A stretch of DNA of 64,000 nt, taken from assembly GCA_029262115.1 (NCBI GenBank), contig JAJCZZ010000082.1, positions 1-64,000 on the forward strand. The letters are read 5' to 3'. A program made the translations under genes and the position numbers. Below, piece after piece: positions 9,529 through 18,113 of the stretch. Numbering within the stretch: position 1 is the first letter of the stretch; every line of letters begins with the position of its first letter. The notes under the pieces are model-generated. The model was not told the origin of the DNA. It worked only from the letters and a program-made list of their open reading frames with translations, and did not search any database. The stretch comes from Gemmatimonadota bacterium (GTDB lineage Bacteria; Gemmatimonadota; Gemmatimonadetes; Longimicrobiales; Gaopeijiaceae).

Positions 9529-9905
9529 TCGGCCTCCTCCCCCGCCGGCGCTTCCTCGGCAAGGGCAGCCACAGCCCGATCGAGAATCGCCTGGACCTCG
9601 ACGAGCGTGTGGGCCCGGAGGGCTCCCTCGACAGTGGCAGAGTCTCGCGCCCGCGCCAGCGTGGGGCTTTCGACGTGACCGACGATGCCCACCCCCGTCG
9701 CCGCCCACTTGGGGAAGACGAGGTAGCCGACGTAGGGGTTCACGAGGTCGCCCGTCTTCTCCACTTCAGGAGATACGGTATAGGGATGTCCGTCCGGGCC
9801 CTCGAAGGCGGGCGGGCGATTGTGCACGTCGAAGTACCCGCCCAGGGTCGTGTCCTCGCCTTCGCCTTCCCCCGGGACTGCTCGAGTTGCTTCAGTGTCT
9901 GACAT
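9525..9905 (-). CDS. Small acidic protein of unknown function, coupled to queE
   Basis: I do not recognise this 126-residue protein. It is acidic, has no signal peptide or membrane segment, and has a central aromatic/proline-rich part (GGYFDVHNRPPAFEGPDGHPY, then NPYVGYLVFPKW) that looks folded and selected. The C-terminus is an alanine/glutamate-rich helix. Its stop overlaps the GTG of queE in a GTGA arrangement, and the queE ribosome site lies inside it, so the two are probably translationally coupled. An accessory role near tRNA modification is possible only by context. Confidence 0.7.
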   Translation of the reverse strand: MSDTEATRAVPGEGEGEDTTLGGYFDVHNRPPAFEGPDGHPYTVSPEVEKTGDLVNPYVGYLVFPKWAATGVGIVGHVESPTLARARDSATVEGALRAHTLVEVQAILDRAVAALAEEAPAGEEAE

Positions 9906-10003
9906 GAAGGGAAGCTAGAGCCGACCGCTGAGGGGGGCCAAGACGCGGTTGTGGTCGCCGTGTCTCGACCCGTACCTTTGGCTCCACCCGCCCAGGAGCC
10001 AGA

Positions 10004-11047
10004 ATGCCGAAGTCGATGCGCGCCGCGGTCTTCTCCGAGTACGGAGGGCCGGAGGTCGTAGCCATTCGGGACATGCCGATCCCAACGCCGGGCCCCGGAG
10101 AAGTACGAATCGCCGTGAAGGCGGCGTCACTCAACCATCTCGACCTATGGGTGCGCAGGGGCCTTCCGATCGAGACTCCCATGCCCCACATCGGTGGCTC
10201 CGACATTGCGGGAATCGTCGACGCGGTTGGTCCCGGGGTGGCTCAGGTGGAGACGGGTATTCGCGTTGTGGTCGACCCGTCGGTCAACTACGGGTGGTAC
10301 CACGGCCAGGGTCAGGGACGGGGTGAGGCGTTCGACGAGCCGCGCTTCAGCATTCTCGGCGAGCACACGCAGGGCGGGTTTGCCGAATACGCCGTCGTGC
10401 CGGCGGAGAACCTCCTTCAGATTCCCGACGACGTCACCTTCCCGGTGGCGGCGGCTGCCGGCCTCGTCTTCGTTACCGCATGGCGCGGTCTGATGAGCCG
10501 GGGACATCTCCGCGCGGGCGAGCGGGTGCTCATTACGGGCGGATCGGGCGGGGTGTCCACGGCGGCCATACAGATCGCTCGGATGGCCGGGGCCCGGGTA
10601 TACGTCGTCACGAGCGGCCCTGAGAACATGGAGCGTGTTCTTAATCTGGGCGCTCACGTGGCGTATGACCGGACTCGGGTCGACTTCTCGCGGGAGGCCT
10701 GGCGCGATACGGGTAAGCTCGGCGTTCACCTCATCCTCGATGCCGTCGGGGAGGCAGTCTGGCCGCAGTGCTTGAAGGCGCTCGGCACATGCGGACGCCT
10801 CGTCAGTTATGGAGCGACCAGCGGATCACGGGGGACAACGGAGTTGCGTGTCGTCTTCTGGAAACAGCTCACGATCATGGGCAGCACGATGGGAACGCCG
10901 ACCGAGTTCCGTGAGGTCATGCGTCTCGTGTTCTCGGGACGGCTGAAGCCCGTGATTCACGAGGTTCTTCCCCTCGACGAAGCTCGCCGCGCCCACGAAC
11001 TGCTCGAGAAGGGCGACGTCTTCGGCAAGCTGGTACTGGCGCCGTGA
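10004..11047 (+). CDS. Zinc-type alcohol dehydrogenase / quinone oxidoreductase family protein
   Basis: A medium-chain dehydrogenase/reductase of 347 residues. An N-terminal GroES-like domain (PTPGPGEVRIAVKAASLNHLDLWVR) is followed by a Rossmann fold with the glycine motif ITGGSGGVSTAAIQIA. The classical catalytic zinc cysteine is absent from the N-terminal domain (SLNHLD takes its place), which points to the zinc-free quinone oxidoreductase-like branch that uses NAD(P)H. AGGAGCC precedes the ATG at 10004. The substrate cannot be deduced. It diverges from the queE operon. Confidence 0.85.
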   Translation: MPKSMRAAVFSEYGGPEVVAIRDMPIPTPGPGEVRIAVKAASLNHLDLWVRRGLPIETPMPHIGGSDIAGIVDAVGPGVAQVETGIRVVVDPSVNYGWYHGQGQGRGEAFDEPRFSILGEHTQGGFAEYAVVPAENLLQIPDDVTFPVAAAAGLVFVTAWRGLMSRGHLRAGERVLITGGSGGVSTAAIQIARMAGARVYVVTSGPENMERVLNLGAHVAYDRTRVDFSREAWRDTGKLGVHLILDAVGEAVWPQCLKALGTCGRLVSYGATSGSRGTTELRVVFWKQLTIMGSTMGTPTEFREVMRLVFSGRLKPVIHEVLPLDEARRAHELLEKGDVFGKLVLAP

Positions 11048-11111
11048 CCTCTACCGTCGGCGTTTCCGGTCGACGGGGTTCCGTGTATCTCCCGGACCAT
11101 CGGGCAGCCCC

Positions 11112-11438
11112 TTGGATCTGAAAGAGGCCCAACGGCGGGTCGATGACTGGATCTCACAGTTCGAGGAAGGCTACTGGCCGCCCCTGTCGAATCTGGCGCG
11201 GCTGACCGAGGAGGTCGGTGAGTTGGCGCGGCTCATGAACCATGAGTTCGGGCACAAGCCCAAGAAAGGGGGCGAGCCTGCACAGGACCTTGCCCTGGAG
11301 ATGGCGGATATTCTATTTGTCCTCCTGGTGATGGCCAACGAGCAAAAGATCGACCTCAGCGAGGCTCTCGAAAGGACCCTCGAGAAGTATCGCCTTCGTG
11401 ACAGCGAACGTTGGACCCGGAAGGTCGGATCGGATTGA
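11112..11438 (+). CDS. MazG-like nucleotide pyrophosphohydrolase
   Basis: A single-domain all-alpha NTP pyrophosphohydrolase of 108 residues, starting at TTG 11112; no other in-frame start is available after the upstream stop. The magnesium-binding helices are visible as LARLTEEVGELAR (EEVGE) and LALEMADILFVLLVMAN (ExxD). A short Lys/Gly-rich segment joins them. Members hydrolyse dNTPs or NTPs, including damaged or non-canonical ones. It follows the oxidoreductase by 64 bases on the same strand. A shorter, phage-like or housekeeping MazG cannot be distinguished here. Confidence 0.85.
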   Translation: MDLKEAQRRVDDWISQFEEGYWPPLSNLARLTEEVGELARLMNHEFGHKPKKGGEPAQDLALEMADILFVLLVMANEQKIDLSEALERTLEKYRLRDSERWTRKVGSD

Positions 11439-11566
11439 CGATCCGAGTTTTCTTCCCCGGTGCGAGTGCTTACCGGCTCTGCGGCGGGCCGCCCCGCCGC
11501 TTGCCCCGAGTGTGACGCTTGGCGTACGGTGATGTTTGGGACCCTCCCTTTGACTCGGTCAGAATC

Positions 11567-12406
11567 ATGGAAGAGTTGACGCTCGAATCGCGGATGAAGC
11601 TGCACGACATTCGCGATCACATGCACCACTATGCCGGCCGACGGCAGGTGAAGGCGATGACACGGGAGCGCCTCGAGGCAGCGTTCCTTCGCGTCGTCGA
11701 GATGGTGCAGGGTCAGGCTCCAAAAGGCGAGGTCGACGAGGCGGTTGAACGGTTACACGCCACCTTCCAGGACTTTACCGGTCACGACCAGTTGATGGAG
11801 GCCGCATACGACCGGATCATTGGCATCCTGCTGAGTTCTCAGGACTCCGATGCCATGGTAGCGCTCAACCTGGCCGAGGTCGTTCGGGATGAGGTGGCAT
11901 ACTATCATCGAGACCTCCGACTGCTCCCGGCCGAACGGGTCACGTTCATCTCGCACTACGAGCCGTGGGTGCTGGCCAACGAGGTCCGTCTGCGGCGTCT
12001 GGCTGGGAATCTCCTGAAGAACGCCGCTGACGCGCTATCTGAGGAGCGGGACACCGACGGCGTGACCGTAGAGGTCGACGTGGGTTCGGTGCTGGAAGCC
12101 CGGGAGGGTGTCGGACCAGACGTCGACCCGGGAAACTACGCCACGCTCGACTTTCGTGACGACGGTGGCGGGATCCCGGAGGATGTGGCCGAGCACCTCT
12201 TTCAGCCGGGGTACACCAGCAAGAAAGGCCACATGGGGCTCGGGCTGACCTTTGTGAAGCAGGTGGTCGACGAAATGAACGGCCGCATCGAGATCGTACA
12301 GCTGGAGTCAGGCACGCTGATCCGGATGTACTTCCCGTTGGTAGAGCCACCCGAGGAAATTCGGTCGGCGGGGAGAACCGAGGACCGGGCCGCCGCGCCC
12401 ACCTGA
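11567..12406 (+). CDS. Histidine kinase-like ATPase (possible orphan sensor kinase)
   Basis: The C-terminal half is a GHKL ATPase domain: N box NLLKNAADAL, G1 DDGGGIP, G2 GHMGLGLTFVKQVV. The N-terminal half is helical and carries LHDIRDHMHHYAGRR, which may hold a phosphoacceptor His of the Spo0B/CitA kind, but no standard HisKA H-box is present. No transmembrane segment or sensor domain is visible, so it would act in the cytosol. The start is unclear: ATG 11567 (279 residues) or TTG 11519 (295 residues); neither has a strong ribosome site. No response regulator is nearby. The stop codon lies inside a terminator hairpin. Confidence 0.75.
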   Translation: MEELTLESRMKLHDIRDHMHHYAGRRQVKAMTRERLEAAFLRVVEMVQGQAPKGEVDEAVERLHATFQDFTGHDQLMEAAYDRIIGILLSSQDSDAMVALNLAEVVRDEVAYYHRDLRLLPAERVTFISHYEPWVLANEVRLRRLAGNLLKNAADALSEERDTDGVTVEVDVGSVLEAREGVGPDVDPGNYATLDFRDDGGGIPEDVAEHLFQPGYTSKKGHMGLGLTFVKQVVDEMNGRIEIVQLESGTLIRMYFPLVEPPEEIRSAGRTEDRAAAPT

Positions 12407-12427
12407 CGGCGCCGGGGCGCCGTCAGG
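12402..12427. terminator. Strong GC hairpin between convergent genes
   Basis: CCTGACGGCGCC (12402-12413) and GGCGCCGTCAGG (12416-12427) form a perfect 12-bp stem with a two-base loop. The hairpin contains the stop codon of the ATPase gene and lies before the stop of the convergent PLP enzyme gene (12482). It probably ends transcription in both directions, although there is no T-run. Confidence 0.7.
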
Positions 12428-12481
12428 GATGGATGCTCGCGACCCGCGACGGTCCACGCCCACGGGCATGACCAACCCTCT

Positions 12482-13630
12482 TTAGCCAGCTACCACGCCC
12501 AGCGCGTCCACCAACCGATCGATGTCGTCATCGCTGTTGTAGAAGTGGGGGCTGACGCGTACGTAGCCCGGCCTGTGGTCGACGATGATCCTTTGCTCGG
12601 CCAAGCGAGCCACGGCCCCCTGCGGATCGGCGTGCTGGACCATCACAATGGCCGATCGGTGGTCCTGGTCGGCCAGCCGCAGGGTGAATCCGGACGAACG
12701 GCACCCCCGCACGAGCCGCTCCGTCAACGTGGCGTTGCGCCGCACGATAGTGTCGATGCCCACCTCGTCGATCAGCTCCTGCCCGCCGAGGGCTGTGTGG
12801 ACCGTGGGGAGCGCGGGCGTGCCGAGTTCGAAGCGGCGGGCGTCGTCCCGGTATTCGAAGCCACCAAGATCGAAGTGGAACTGGTCCTTCGTGGCGAACC
12901 AGGAGGTGATACGAGGCTCCATAGAGCCGATCAACTCCTCGCGGACGTACAGGTACGCCAGCCCGGGTCCGCCACACAGCCACTTCAGGGGCCCTGCCGT
13001 ATAGATGTCCACTCCGGTGGTGGACAGATCGAGCGGAAGCTGACCCGCCCCCTGGTAACCATCGATCAGAGAGAAGGCGCCCGCCGAGCGGGCGATGTCC
13101 GCCAACGCACCGATGTCCTGGACGAAGCCGGTCGTGAAGAAGACGTGGCTGGTGGCGAGAAACAGGGTCCGGTCGTCCACCGCGTCGGCGAACTGCAGCG
13201 GGTCGATGCCGATGCCGTCGTGGCTCTCGAGAACGACCAGCTCGATATCGGGCTTCACGGCCCACTGATACGCGAGGGTCGGGAAGTCCAGCTCGGTGCA
13301 GACCACCCGGTTCCGCTTCGTAGCCCGTACGCTCTCCGTGATGACGGACAGCGCCGCCGAGGTCGAGGGGAGCAGAGCGACCTCGGCCGGCTGTGATCCC
13401 CAGAACGTCGCCACCCGCGTTCTCAACTCCTCGACACGGCCGAGCCAGTGCTCGTACCAGGCAGAGGCTCCCATGGAGTGCCAGCGGCCGGTGAAGTCGG
13501 CCAGGTACGATTCGGCCCGGTGAGACAGCGCGCCGAGTGAGCAGGAGTTCAGGTAGGTATGCGTTCCGAGGATCGGAAACTCGGAGCGGATCGCGTCGAG
13601 CGTCGCGCGGGAAGGGGTGGGGTCAGGCAA
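12482..13630 (-). CDS. Aminotransferase class V / kynureninase-like PLP enzyme
   Basis: A fold-type I PLP enzyme of 382 residues. The cofactor Asp is in FSLIDGYQGAG and the Schiff-base Lys in GPLKWLCGGPG. YLNSCSLGALS at the start and RITSWFATKDQF resemble kynureninase and isopenicillin-N-epimerase-like class V enzymes more than NifS/IscS desulfurases; no active-site cysteine loop is evident. Substrate is unknown. Its start overlaps the end of the ArsR-rhodanese gene by 8 bases, so the two form an operon. A sulfur-related substrate is a reasonable guess from that partner but is not shown by the sequence. Confidence 0.8.
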   Translation of the reverse strand: MPDPTPSRATLDAIRSEFPILGTHTYLNSCSLGALSHRAESYLADFTGRWHSMGASAWYEHWLGRVEELRTRVATFWGSQPAEVALLPSTSAALSVITESVRATKRNRVVCTELDFPTLAYQWAVKPDIELVVLESHDGIGIDPLQFADAVDDRTLFLATSHVFFTTGFVQDIGALADIARSAGAFSLIDGYQGAGQLPLDLSTTGVDIYTAGPLKWLCGGPGLAYLYVREELIGSMEPRITSWFATKDQFHFDLGGFEYRDDARRFELGTPALPTVHTALGGQELIDEVGIDTIVRRNATLTERLVRGCRSSGFTLRLADQDHRSAIVMVQHADPQGAVARLAEQRIIVDHRPGYVRVSPHFYNSDDDIDRLVDALGVVAG

Positions 13631-14315
13631 GGTCGTCGGGGCCGGGGTGTGAGGATCGACTCGCGGCCCACTCCACGTAACCCGAAGCGAGCCGACTGGC
13701 GTGCAGTCCCGCCTCGGAGAGCACGGCGACCGCTTGCTCAGCTAACACGCAATACGGCCCCCGACAGTACGCGACGACCTGACGATCTTCCCGGAGTCGA
13801 TCCAACTCGAACGGGAGGCGCTCGATCGGGACCGAGAGGGCCCCGGGGATGTGCCCGGCGGCAAACTCCACCGCGGGCCGTACGTCGATCAGGACGATTC
13901 GCCCCGACGCCACTTCGGCGGCCAGGACTTCCGGCGGCATCTGAGCCAGGGCGCCCCGATCGTCGAAGTACTGGTCGAGCAACACCTTCACCTCCGCCAC
14001 GTGGCGTGCGCCGAACGACTGAATGGCCACCCAGAGAGGGACGCTCGCGGGTCGGGCTCGATAGAAGCTCCGCACGCCCTCTTTGCGGACGCTGACCAGG
14101 TTGCTGGCTCGCAAGATCTGTAGGTGGCGAGACGTGTTCGCCACGCTCATGCCCGTGAGCGTGCTCAGCTCGTCCACGCCGCGCTCCGCCTGGAGAAGCA
14201 ACTCGAGCAGCTCGAGCCTGCTTCCGTTGGAGAGGGCCCCGCCCACACGGGCGGTTGCGGCGTACACGGCGTCCTTGAAACCGCGCTTGGTCGCTGGGCC
14301 TACGTCGTTACTCAA
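13623..14315 (-). CDS. ArsR-family regulator fused to a rhodanese domain
   Basis: This 230-residue protein joins an ArsR winged helix-turn-helix (about residues 25-100; SNGSRLELLELLL, then NTSRHLQILRASNLV) to a rhodanese domain (about 125-220) with active Cys in YCRGPYC. Such fusions sense sulfane sulfur or persulfide and repress nearby genes. TTG 14315 is used because the family begins shortly before FKDAVY; a GTG at 14267 with AAGGA upstream is an alternative. An inverted repeat sits exactly at the start codon. It overlaps the PLP enzyme gene and diverges from a methyltransferase. Confidence 0.85.
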   Translation of the reverse strand: MSNDVGPATKRGFKDAVYAATARVGGALSNGSRLELLELLLQAERGVDELSTLTGMSVANTSRHLQILRASNLVSVRKEGVRSFYRARPASVPLWVAIQSFGARHVAEVKVLLDQYFDDRGALAQMPPEVLAAEVASGRIVLIDVRPAVEFAAGHIPGALSVPIERLPFELDRLREDRQVVAYCRGPYCVLAEQAVAVLSEAGLHASRLASGYVEWAASRSSHPGPDDLA

Positions 14316-14327
14316 GGATTCGCTTGA
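14312..14327. promoter_or_regulatory. Candidate ArsR operator
   Basis: TCAAG (14312-14316) and CTTGA (14323-14327) form a perfect 5-bp inverted repeat around a 6-base spacer. It overlaps the proposed TTG start of the ArsR-rhodanese gene and sits in an AT-rich stretch (14323-14340), the least GC-rich part of the divergent gap. Position and symmetry fit an autoregulatory operator that could also control the methyltransferase. Confidence 0.4.
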
Positions 14328-14391
14328 TTAATTGATAAAGAGATGGTATGGTGCGGTCATCACAAGATCTGCGGGAGGGGACGGGGGGGCA

Positions 14392-15063
14392 ATGCATGCA
14401 ACTGGATTGGACGTACCGGAGGTCGCTCCTGCCGGTGGCGACGACTCGCACACGCCGTGGGACCTGGTTCATTCCGGCCGACCGCCGGAGGTCCAGAGTT
14501 GGTTCGAGGCCGAACCCACAGTGTCCCTCACCCTGATCGATCGTGTCCGGGCAGGGAGGACGGACGGCGCTGGGCTGACCGTGCTGGATGTCGGAGCCGG
14601 CGCCTCCACGCTGGTCGACCGTCTCGTAGCGGCTGGCCGTGACCATGTGACGGTGCTCGACATCTCGCCGAGCGCTCTCGCTCACGCCCGTCGGAGGCTG
14701 GGCGCGACCGCCACGACCGTGGAGTGGGTGGAGGCGGACATCACAAGGTTCCGGCCCCGACGCACCTGGGACCTCTGGCACGACCGAGCGCTTTTCCACT
14801 TCCTCACGGAGGCCCCGGAGCGAGAGGCGTATCGAGCGTCCTTGAGTCGAGCGCTGAGACCGGGAGGACACGCGATCATCGCGACGTTCGCCGAGAATGG
14901 ACCGGCGCGATGCAGCGGGCGAGATGTGGTTCGCTACGGAAGCGAGAGCCTCGCGGCCGCCCTCAGTCCGGGGATGAAAGCAATCGAGTGCCAGCACGTA
15001 GTACACCGAACCCCGTTGGGGTCGGATCAGCACTTCACCGTTGGGCTATTCCGGAGGGGATGA
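14392..15063 (+). CDS. Class I SAM-dependent methyltransferase
   Basis: A cytosolic methyltransferase of 223 residues from ATG 14392, which follows a purine-rich GGGACGGGGGGGC. An in-frame ATG at 14332 would add 20 residues that look unlike the family. SAM-binding motif I is VLDVGAGASTLVDRL, motif II the acidic DIS (VTVLDISPSALA), and motif IV DLWHDRALFHFL; the start, TPWDLVHSGRPPEVQSWFE, is typical of small-molecule methyltransferases. The substrate is not known. The gene diverges from the ArsR-rhodanese regulator, which may control it. Its stop overlaps the first ATG of the next gene. Confidence 0.85.
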   Translation: MHATGLDVPEVAPAGGDDSHTPWDLVHSGRPPEVQSWFEAEPTVSLTLIDRVRAGRTDGAGLTVLDVGAGASTLVDRLVAAGRDHVTVLDISPSALAHARRRLGATATTVEWVEADITRFRPRRTWDLWHDRALFHFLTEAPEREAYRASLSRALRPGGHAIIATFAENGPARCSGRDVVRYGSESLAAALSPGMKAIECQHVVHRTPLGSDQHFTVGLFRRG

Positions 15064-15946
15064 TGATGAGGGGAGGATGGAGGAGTCTCCCCGTTGCGGC
15101 GGCCCTGGTCGCCTTAAGTGGATGTACATCGACCGGCCCTAGCCAAGAGACGTCCGTTCCGGATCCGGATGCGGGCGGTACCGCCCCGTCCTGCTACCGA
15201 GCGTGGCAATCCAGGCCATCTACCTGACGCAACGCGACCAGCCGGAGCGCGACCAGGTCGAGATCGTCGAATCGTTCCAGCCGCTCGTCGTGCGGGAAGG
15301 TGTGACGGGCGACGAGCGCCTCTCCCTCGGAGAGCTTCACTTCCTCCACTTCGAACCGGATCCCGCGAAGGCTCTCTTTCGGGAGTTCGCCGACGGCGAC
15401 GACTGGACGGCGCGGTTGGCGTGGCAGCGCATCATGCAGATCGACTTCGCCGCGTACGACAACCCCGACCAGGTTCGAAACGACCTTCCTGTCTTCGTGC
15501 GGCGGTTCGGCGCATCGTCGCCGCACGACATCTTCGGACTCGCCCAGCAGGTCGGGAACTTCGTGCGGCTTTACCGGGAGTCCGGCGAACCCGCTCAAGC
15601 CGTCGACCTCATTGAGACGGAGGTACGCCGCATCGGTTTCGACGCACCGTACTTCTCGCACATCATCCCGCTACGAGCCGTAGATCTCTTCAAGGAGACG
15701 GGACGGAAGGCCGATCTGCGCACGCTGATCGAGTTCAGCATCGCCGGCCTCGAAGTGGCGCTTGAGCGGCGCGAGCGCATGGGACCGACGGTCGCGGAGG
15801 AAGTCGGCCCCCCCATGCCAGCGTCGCTGGCGCGTTGGTTCTGGTTGTGGCAGGGAGTAGACGGTAGCCGGTCCGTGTTCGAGGTCCGCAACCGTCAGTA
15901 CCGCAGCTACATCGATCAGCTCAAGTCCGGGTTGGCCGAACTGTGA
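15060..15946 (+). pseudogene. Frameshifted lipoprotein gene of unknown function
   Basis: ATG 15060-15066 starts a lipoprotein signal (LVALSGC lipobox) immediately overlapping the methyltransferase stop, but this frame ends at 15227. A second frame, open from 15143, continues as a well-folded-looking helical protein of about 245 residues to 15946 (ALFREFADGDDWTARLAWQ, then LYRESGEPAQAVDLIETEV). Joining the two frames between 15143 and 15227 gives one normal-sized lipoprotein of about 295 residues. No domain is recognised. Either a single indel broke the gene, the assembly has an error, or a separate cytosolic protein starts at GTG 15203. Confidence 0.5.
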
Positions 15947-15993
15947 GCCCCAGATACCGCGTCGATCTTCCACCAACGACAGAGAGGCGGACC

Positions 15994-16545
15994 GTGAACC
16001 ACCGCACTCTCCTCATATGGGCCGTTTCGGCCGTGCTCTCGGCCATTCCCGCACTTGCCCAGACCCCTCGCCCCGAAACGTGGGACTCCGTCTCCGACGT
16101 CATCCGCGAGCATCAGTGGCCCGACGCGATCAATAGTTTGCTGGAGATCACCCGGGCCATGCCGGCGGACCGTTTCGACGAGACCCTCGTCGAGCCGCTC
16201 GGGACGTTCGGCGACGTCGTCACTCATATCGCCAATATCCAATTCATCTTCTGTGACCAACTGTTGGGGAATCCGACCCGGGGCGACGGTCCCACCCGAG
16301 GAAAGGAGGCCGTATACCAGAACCTCTTGACGGCTGTCCGGACGTGCGACGAGGTGATCGACAGAGTCGCGGATCCGGACCTGGTCGAGGACCGGGCCAA
16401 GGCGGCCGACACGACCCTGACGATGATAGGGCACACCATCCGGGAGACGGGGCGGTTGGTCACGTACCTGCGGCTCGCTGGGGTCGAGCCCCCAGAGTTG
16501 GTCTTCTTCAGAGGGCCGACATGGAGAACGGGGCCGAAGGGGTAG
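15994..16545 (+). CDS. Exported DinB-like four-helix protein
   Basis: This 183-residue protein starts at GTG 15994, which follows AGAGAGG at good spacing. The upstream in-frame GTG 15943 overlaps the previous gene. Residues 1-23 form a signal peptide (ending IPALAQT). The mature part is a four-helix bundle of the DinB/MDMPI type: THIANIQFIFCDQLL is the first metal-site-bearing helix, followed by a helix with TMIGHTIRETGRLVTYLR. DinB proteins bind a divalent metal and some are thiol transferases; secreted forms have no defined role. Confidence 0.75.
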   Translation: MNHRTLLIWAVSAVLSAIPALAQTPRPETWDSVSDVIREHQWPDAINSLLEITRAMPADRFDETLVEPLGTFGDVVTHIANIQFIFCDQLLGNPTRGDGPTRGKEAVYQNLLTAVRTCDEVIDRVADPDLVEDRAKAADTTLTMIGHTIRETGRLVTYLRLAGVEPPELVFFRGPTWRTGPKG

Positions 16546-16578
16546 GAGCGGTCATCGACCGGCCCATAACGCAGCCGC

Positions 16579-17394
16579 TCACCCCAGGAACCAGTCCAGC
16601 GCCTCCTGCGACACCGCGCTCGGCACCTCGTGCCCGCCGGCGAACTCCTTGTACGTGATGTCGTACCCGTCGTCCTTCAGGCCCGGGACGATGATGTCAC
16701 GGCTCAACCGGACCGGCAGAATCCCATCGGCGGTGCCGTGCGAGATCCACACACGTGGCTTTCCGGTGATGGGCTCCTGAGCGTCCACGAACCCGGGGGA
16801 GAACGCGATCAGATTGTTGAAGAGATCGCCGTTCGACAGGCCCAGCGACAGCGCGTAGGACGCGCCGTCGGAGAAGCCTCCCAGGCACACGCGGGCGGGG
16901 TCGACGCGCACCCGTTCGAACGTGTGGCCAAGCGCTCGGTCCATGAAGGCGACGTCCGGCCCGAAGGCACCGCGGATCCGGTCCCAGGTACCGCCGCGCG
17001 CGTCAGGGGCCAGGATGACCATCCCCCTGTCATCCCCCGCGGGGAAAAACCCCCGCCAGTTATCGGCGTCCCCGGTGGCCCCGTGGAGCGCGACGAAGAG
17101 CGGCCAGGCCCGCGACGGATCGTATGCTTCGGGCACGAACAGCAGGCCGTCCCGTGCCCCGCCGAAGTCGAGCTCGGACGCACCGACCTGGGGAGTCAGA
17201 GTCGGCATTCCCGGGCGTGCGCTCAGTCGGTTGGTGCCGGGTACGAGTGCGGCGGTCTCCGATTGGCAGCCGACCACACCCGGGAAACAGACGGCTGCGG
17301 CACCGAGCCGGAGGAAGTCACGGCGGGAACGATTGGCCGAATCAGGGAGGTCACGGCGGTGGCCGTCGTTGCGATAGCTCCGGGGGTGGCTCAT
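16579..17394 (-). CDS. Tat-exported lipoprotein alpha/beta hydrolase (esterase)
   Basis: An exported esterase-like hydrolase of 271 residues. The N-terminus has a twin-arginine signal (SRRDFLRLGAA) and then a lipobox (GVVGC), so it is probably a Tat-dependent lipoprotein. The catalytic set is visible: nucleophile Ser in GGFSDGAS, Asp in SHGTADGILP, His in GGHEVP. An HG oxyanion element appears in VALHGATG. Layout fits the phospholipase/carboxylesterase and PHB-depolymerase-like group. It converges on the DinB-like gene with 33 bases between stops. Confidence 0.85.
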   Translation of the reverse strand: MSHPRSYRNDGHRRDLPDSANRSRRDFLRLGAAAVCFPGVVGCQSETAALVPGTNRLSARPGMPTLTPQVGASELDFGGARDGLLFVPEAYDPSRAWPLFVALHGATGDADNWRGFFPAGDDRGMVILAPDARGGTWDRIRGAFGPDVAFMDRALGHTFERVRVDPARVCLGGFSDGASYALSLGLSNGDLFNNLIAFSPGFVDAQEPITGKPRVWISHGTADGILPVRLSRDIIVPGLKDDGYDITYKEFAGGHEVPSAVSQEALDWFLG

Positions 17395-17495
17395 GACGGT
17401 GGGTACGGCCGGCTCTGTCCGGAGTTACGAGAGGGTTACGCGGCGAGGCTGCTGAGGCGCCTTGAAGCGGCCTCGGGCATCGGCGACCTTTCTCC

Positions 17496-18065
17496 ATGCC
17501 TGAAACTATACTCGAAATCGTCGGCTTCGCCGGGAGTTTGCGGTCCGGTTCCTACAACCGAACGTTGCTGGCAGCCGCCGCGGATCTTATGCCGGAGGGC
17601 GCCAACCTCACCCAGTTGGTGTTGGACGGCATCCCCCCGTACAACGAAGACATTGACAACGACGAAGACCGCCCGGCTTCGGTCGAGCGATTCAAATCCG
17701 CTATTGCCAGCGCGGACGGGGTGCTCATCGTCACGCCGGAGTATAGCCATGGCGTTCCGGGGTTGTTGAAAAACGCGCTCGACTGGGCGTCCCGGCCGCG
17801 GGAGACTCAGCCCATGTCGCGGCGGCCGGTGGCCCTGATGGGCGCGTCGCCGGGCGTGACCGGGACGGCCCGAGCCCAGGAGCAACTGAAGTTGGCGGTC
17901 ATGGCCATGGGCGCTCAGGTGTACCCGGCCCCGACGGTGGCCGTAGGTGGGGCGAAGGACAAGCTGGCGGACGGGCGGATCACCGACGAGCGTACCGAGA
18001 AGTTCACGAAGCGATATCTGTCGGGCTTCGCGGAGTGGATTCAAGCGATACCTCGCCCGTCGTAA
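17496..18065 (+). CDS. NADPH-dependent FMN reductase
   Basis: A flavodoxin-fold reductase of 189 residues. The FMN phosphate loop GSLRSGSYNR and the second flavin motif TPEYSHGVPGLLKNALDW are both intact and match the ArsH/SsuE/chromate-reductase-like family. Such enzymes pass electrons from NADPH to FMN, quinones or metal oxyanions. It precedes the glycosyltransferase by 48 bases on the same strand and could share a transcript. The exact acceptor is unknown. Confidence 0.9.
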   Translation: MPETILEIVGFAGSLRSGSYNRTLLAAAADLMPEGANLTQLVLDGIPPYNEDIDNDEDRPASVERFKSAIASADGVLIVTPEYSHGVPGLLKNALDWASRPRETQPMSRRPVALMGASPGVTGTARAQEQLKLAVMAMGAQVYPAPTVAVGGAKDKLADGRITDERTEKFTKRYLSGFAEWIQAIPRPS

Positions 18066-18113
18066 GCGCGTCGGCGTAGGCCGACGCGCCTTCCTCCAGG
18101 CTCTGAAGGGCCC

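Noticed and set aside
15143-15227. Programmed frameshifting in the lipoprotein gene
   Set aside because: No slippery heptamer followed by a strong stem was identified; a simple indel or assembly error is more economical.
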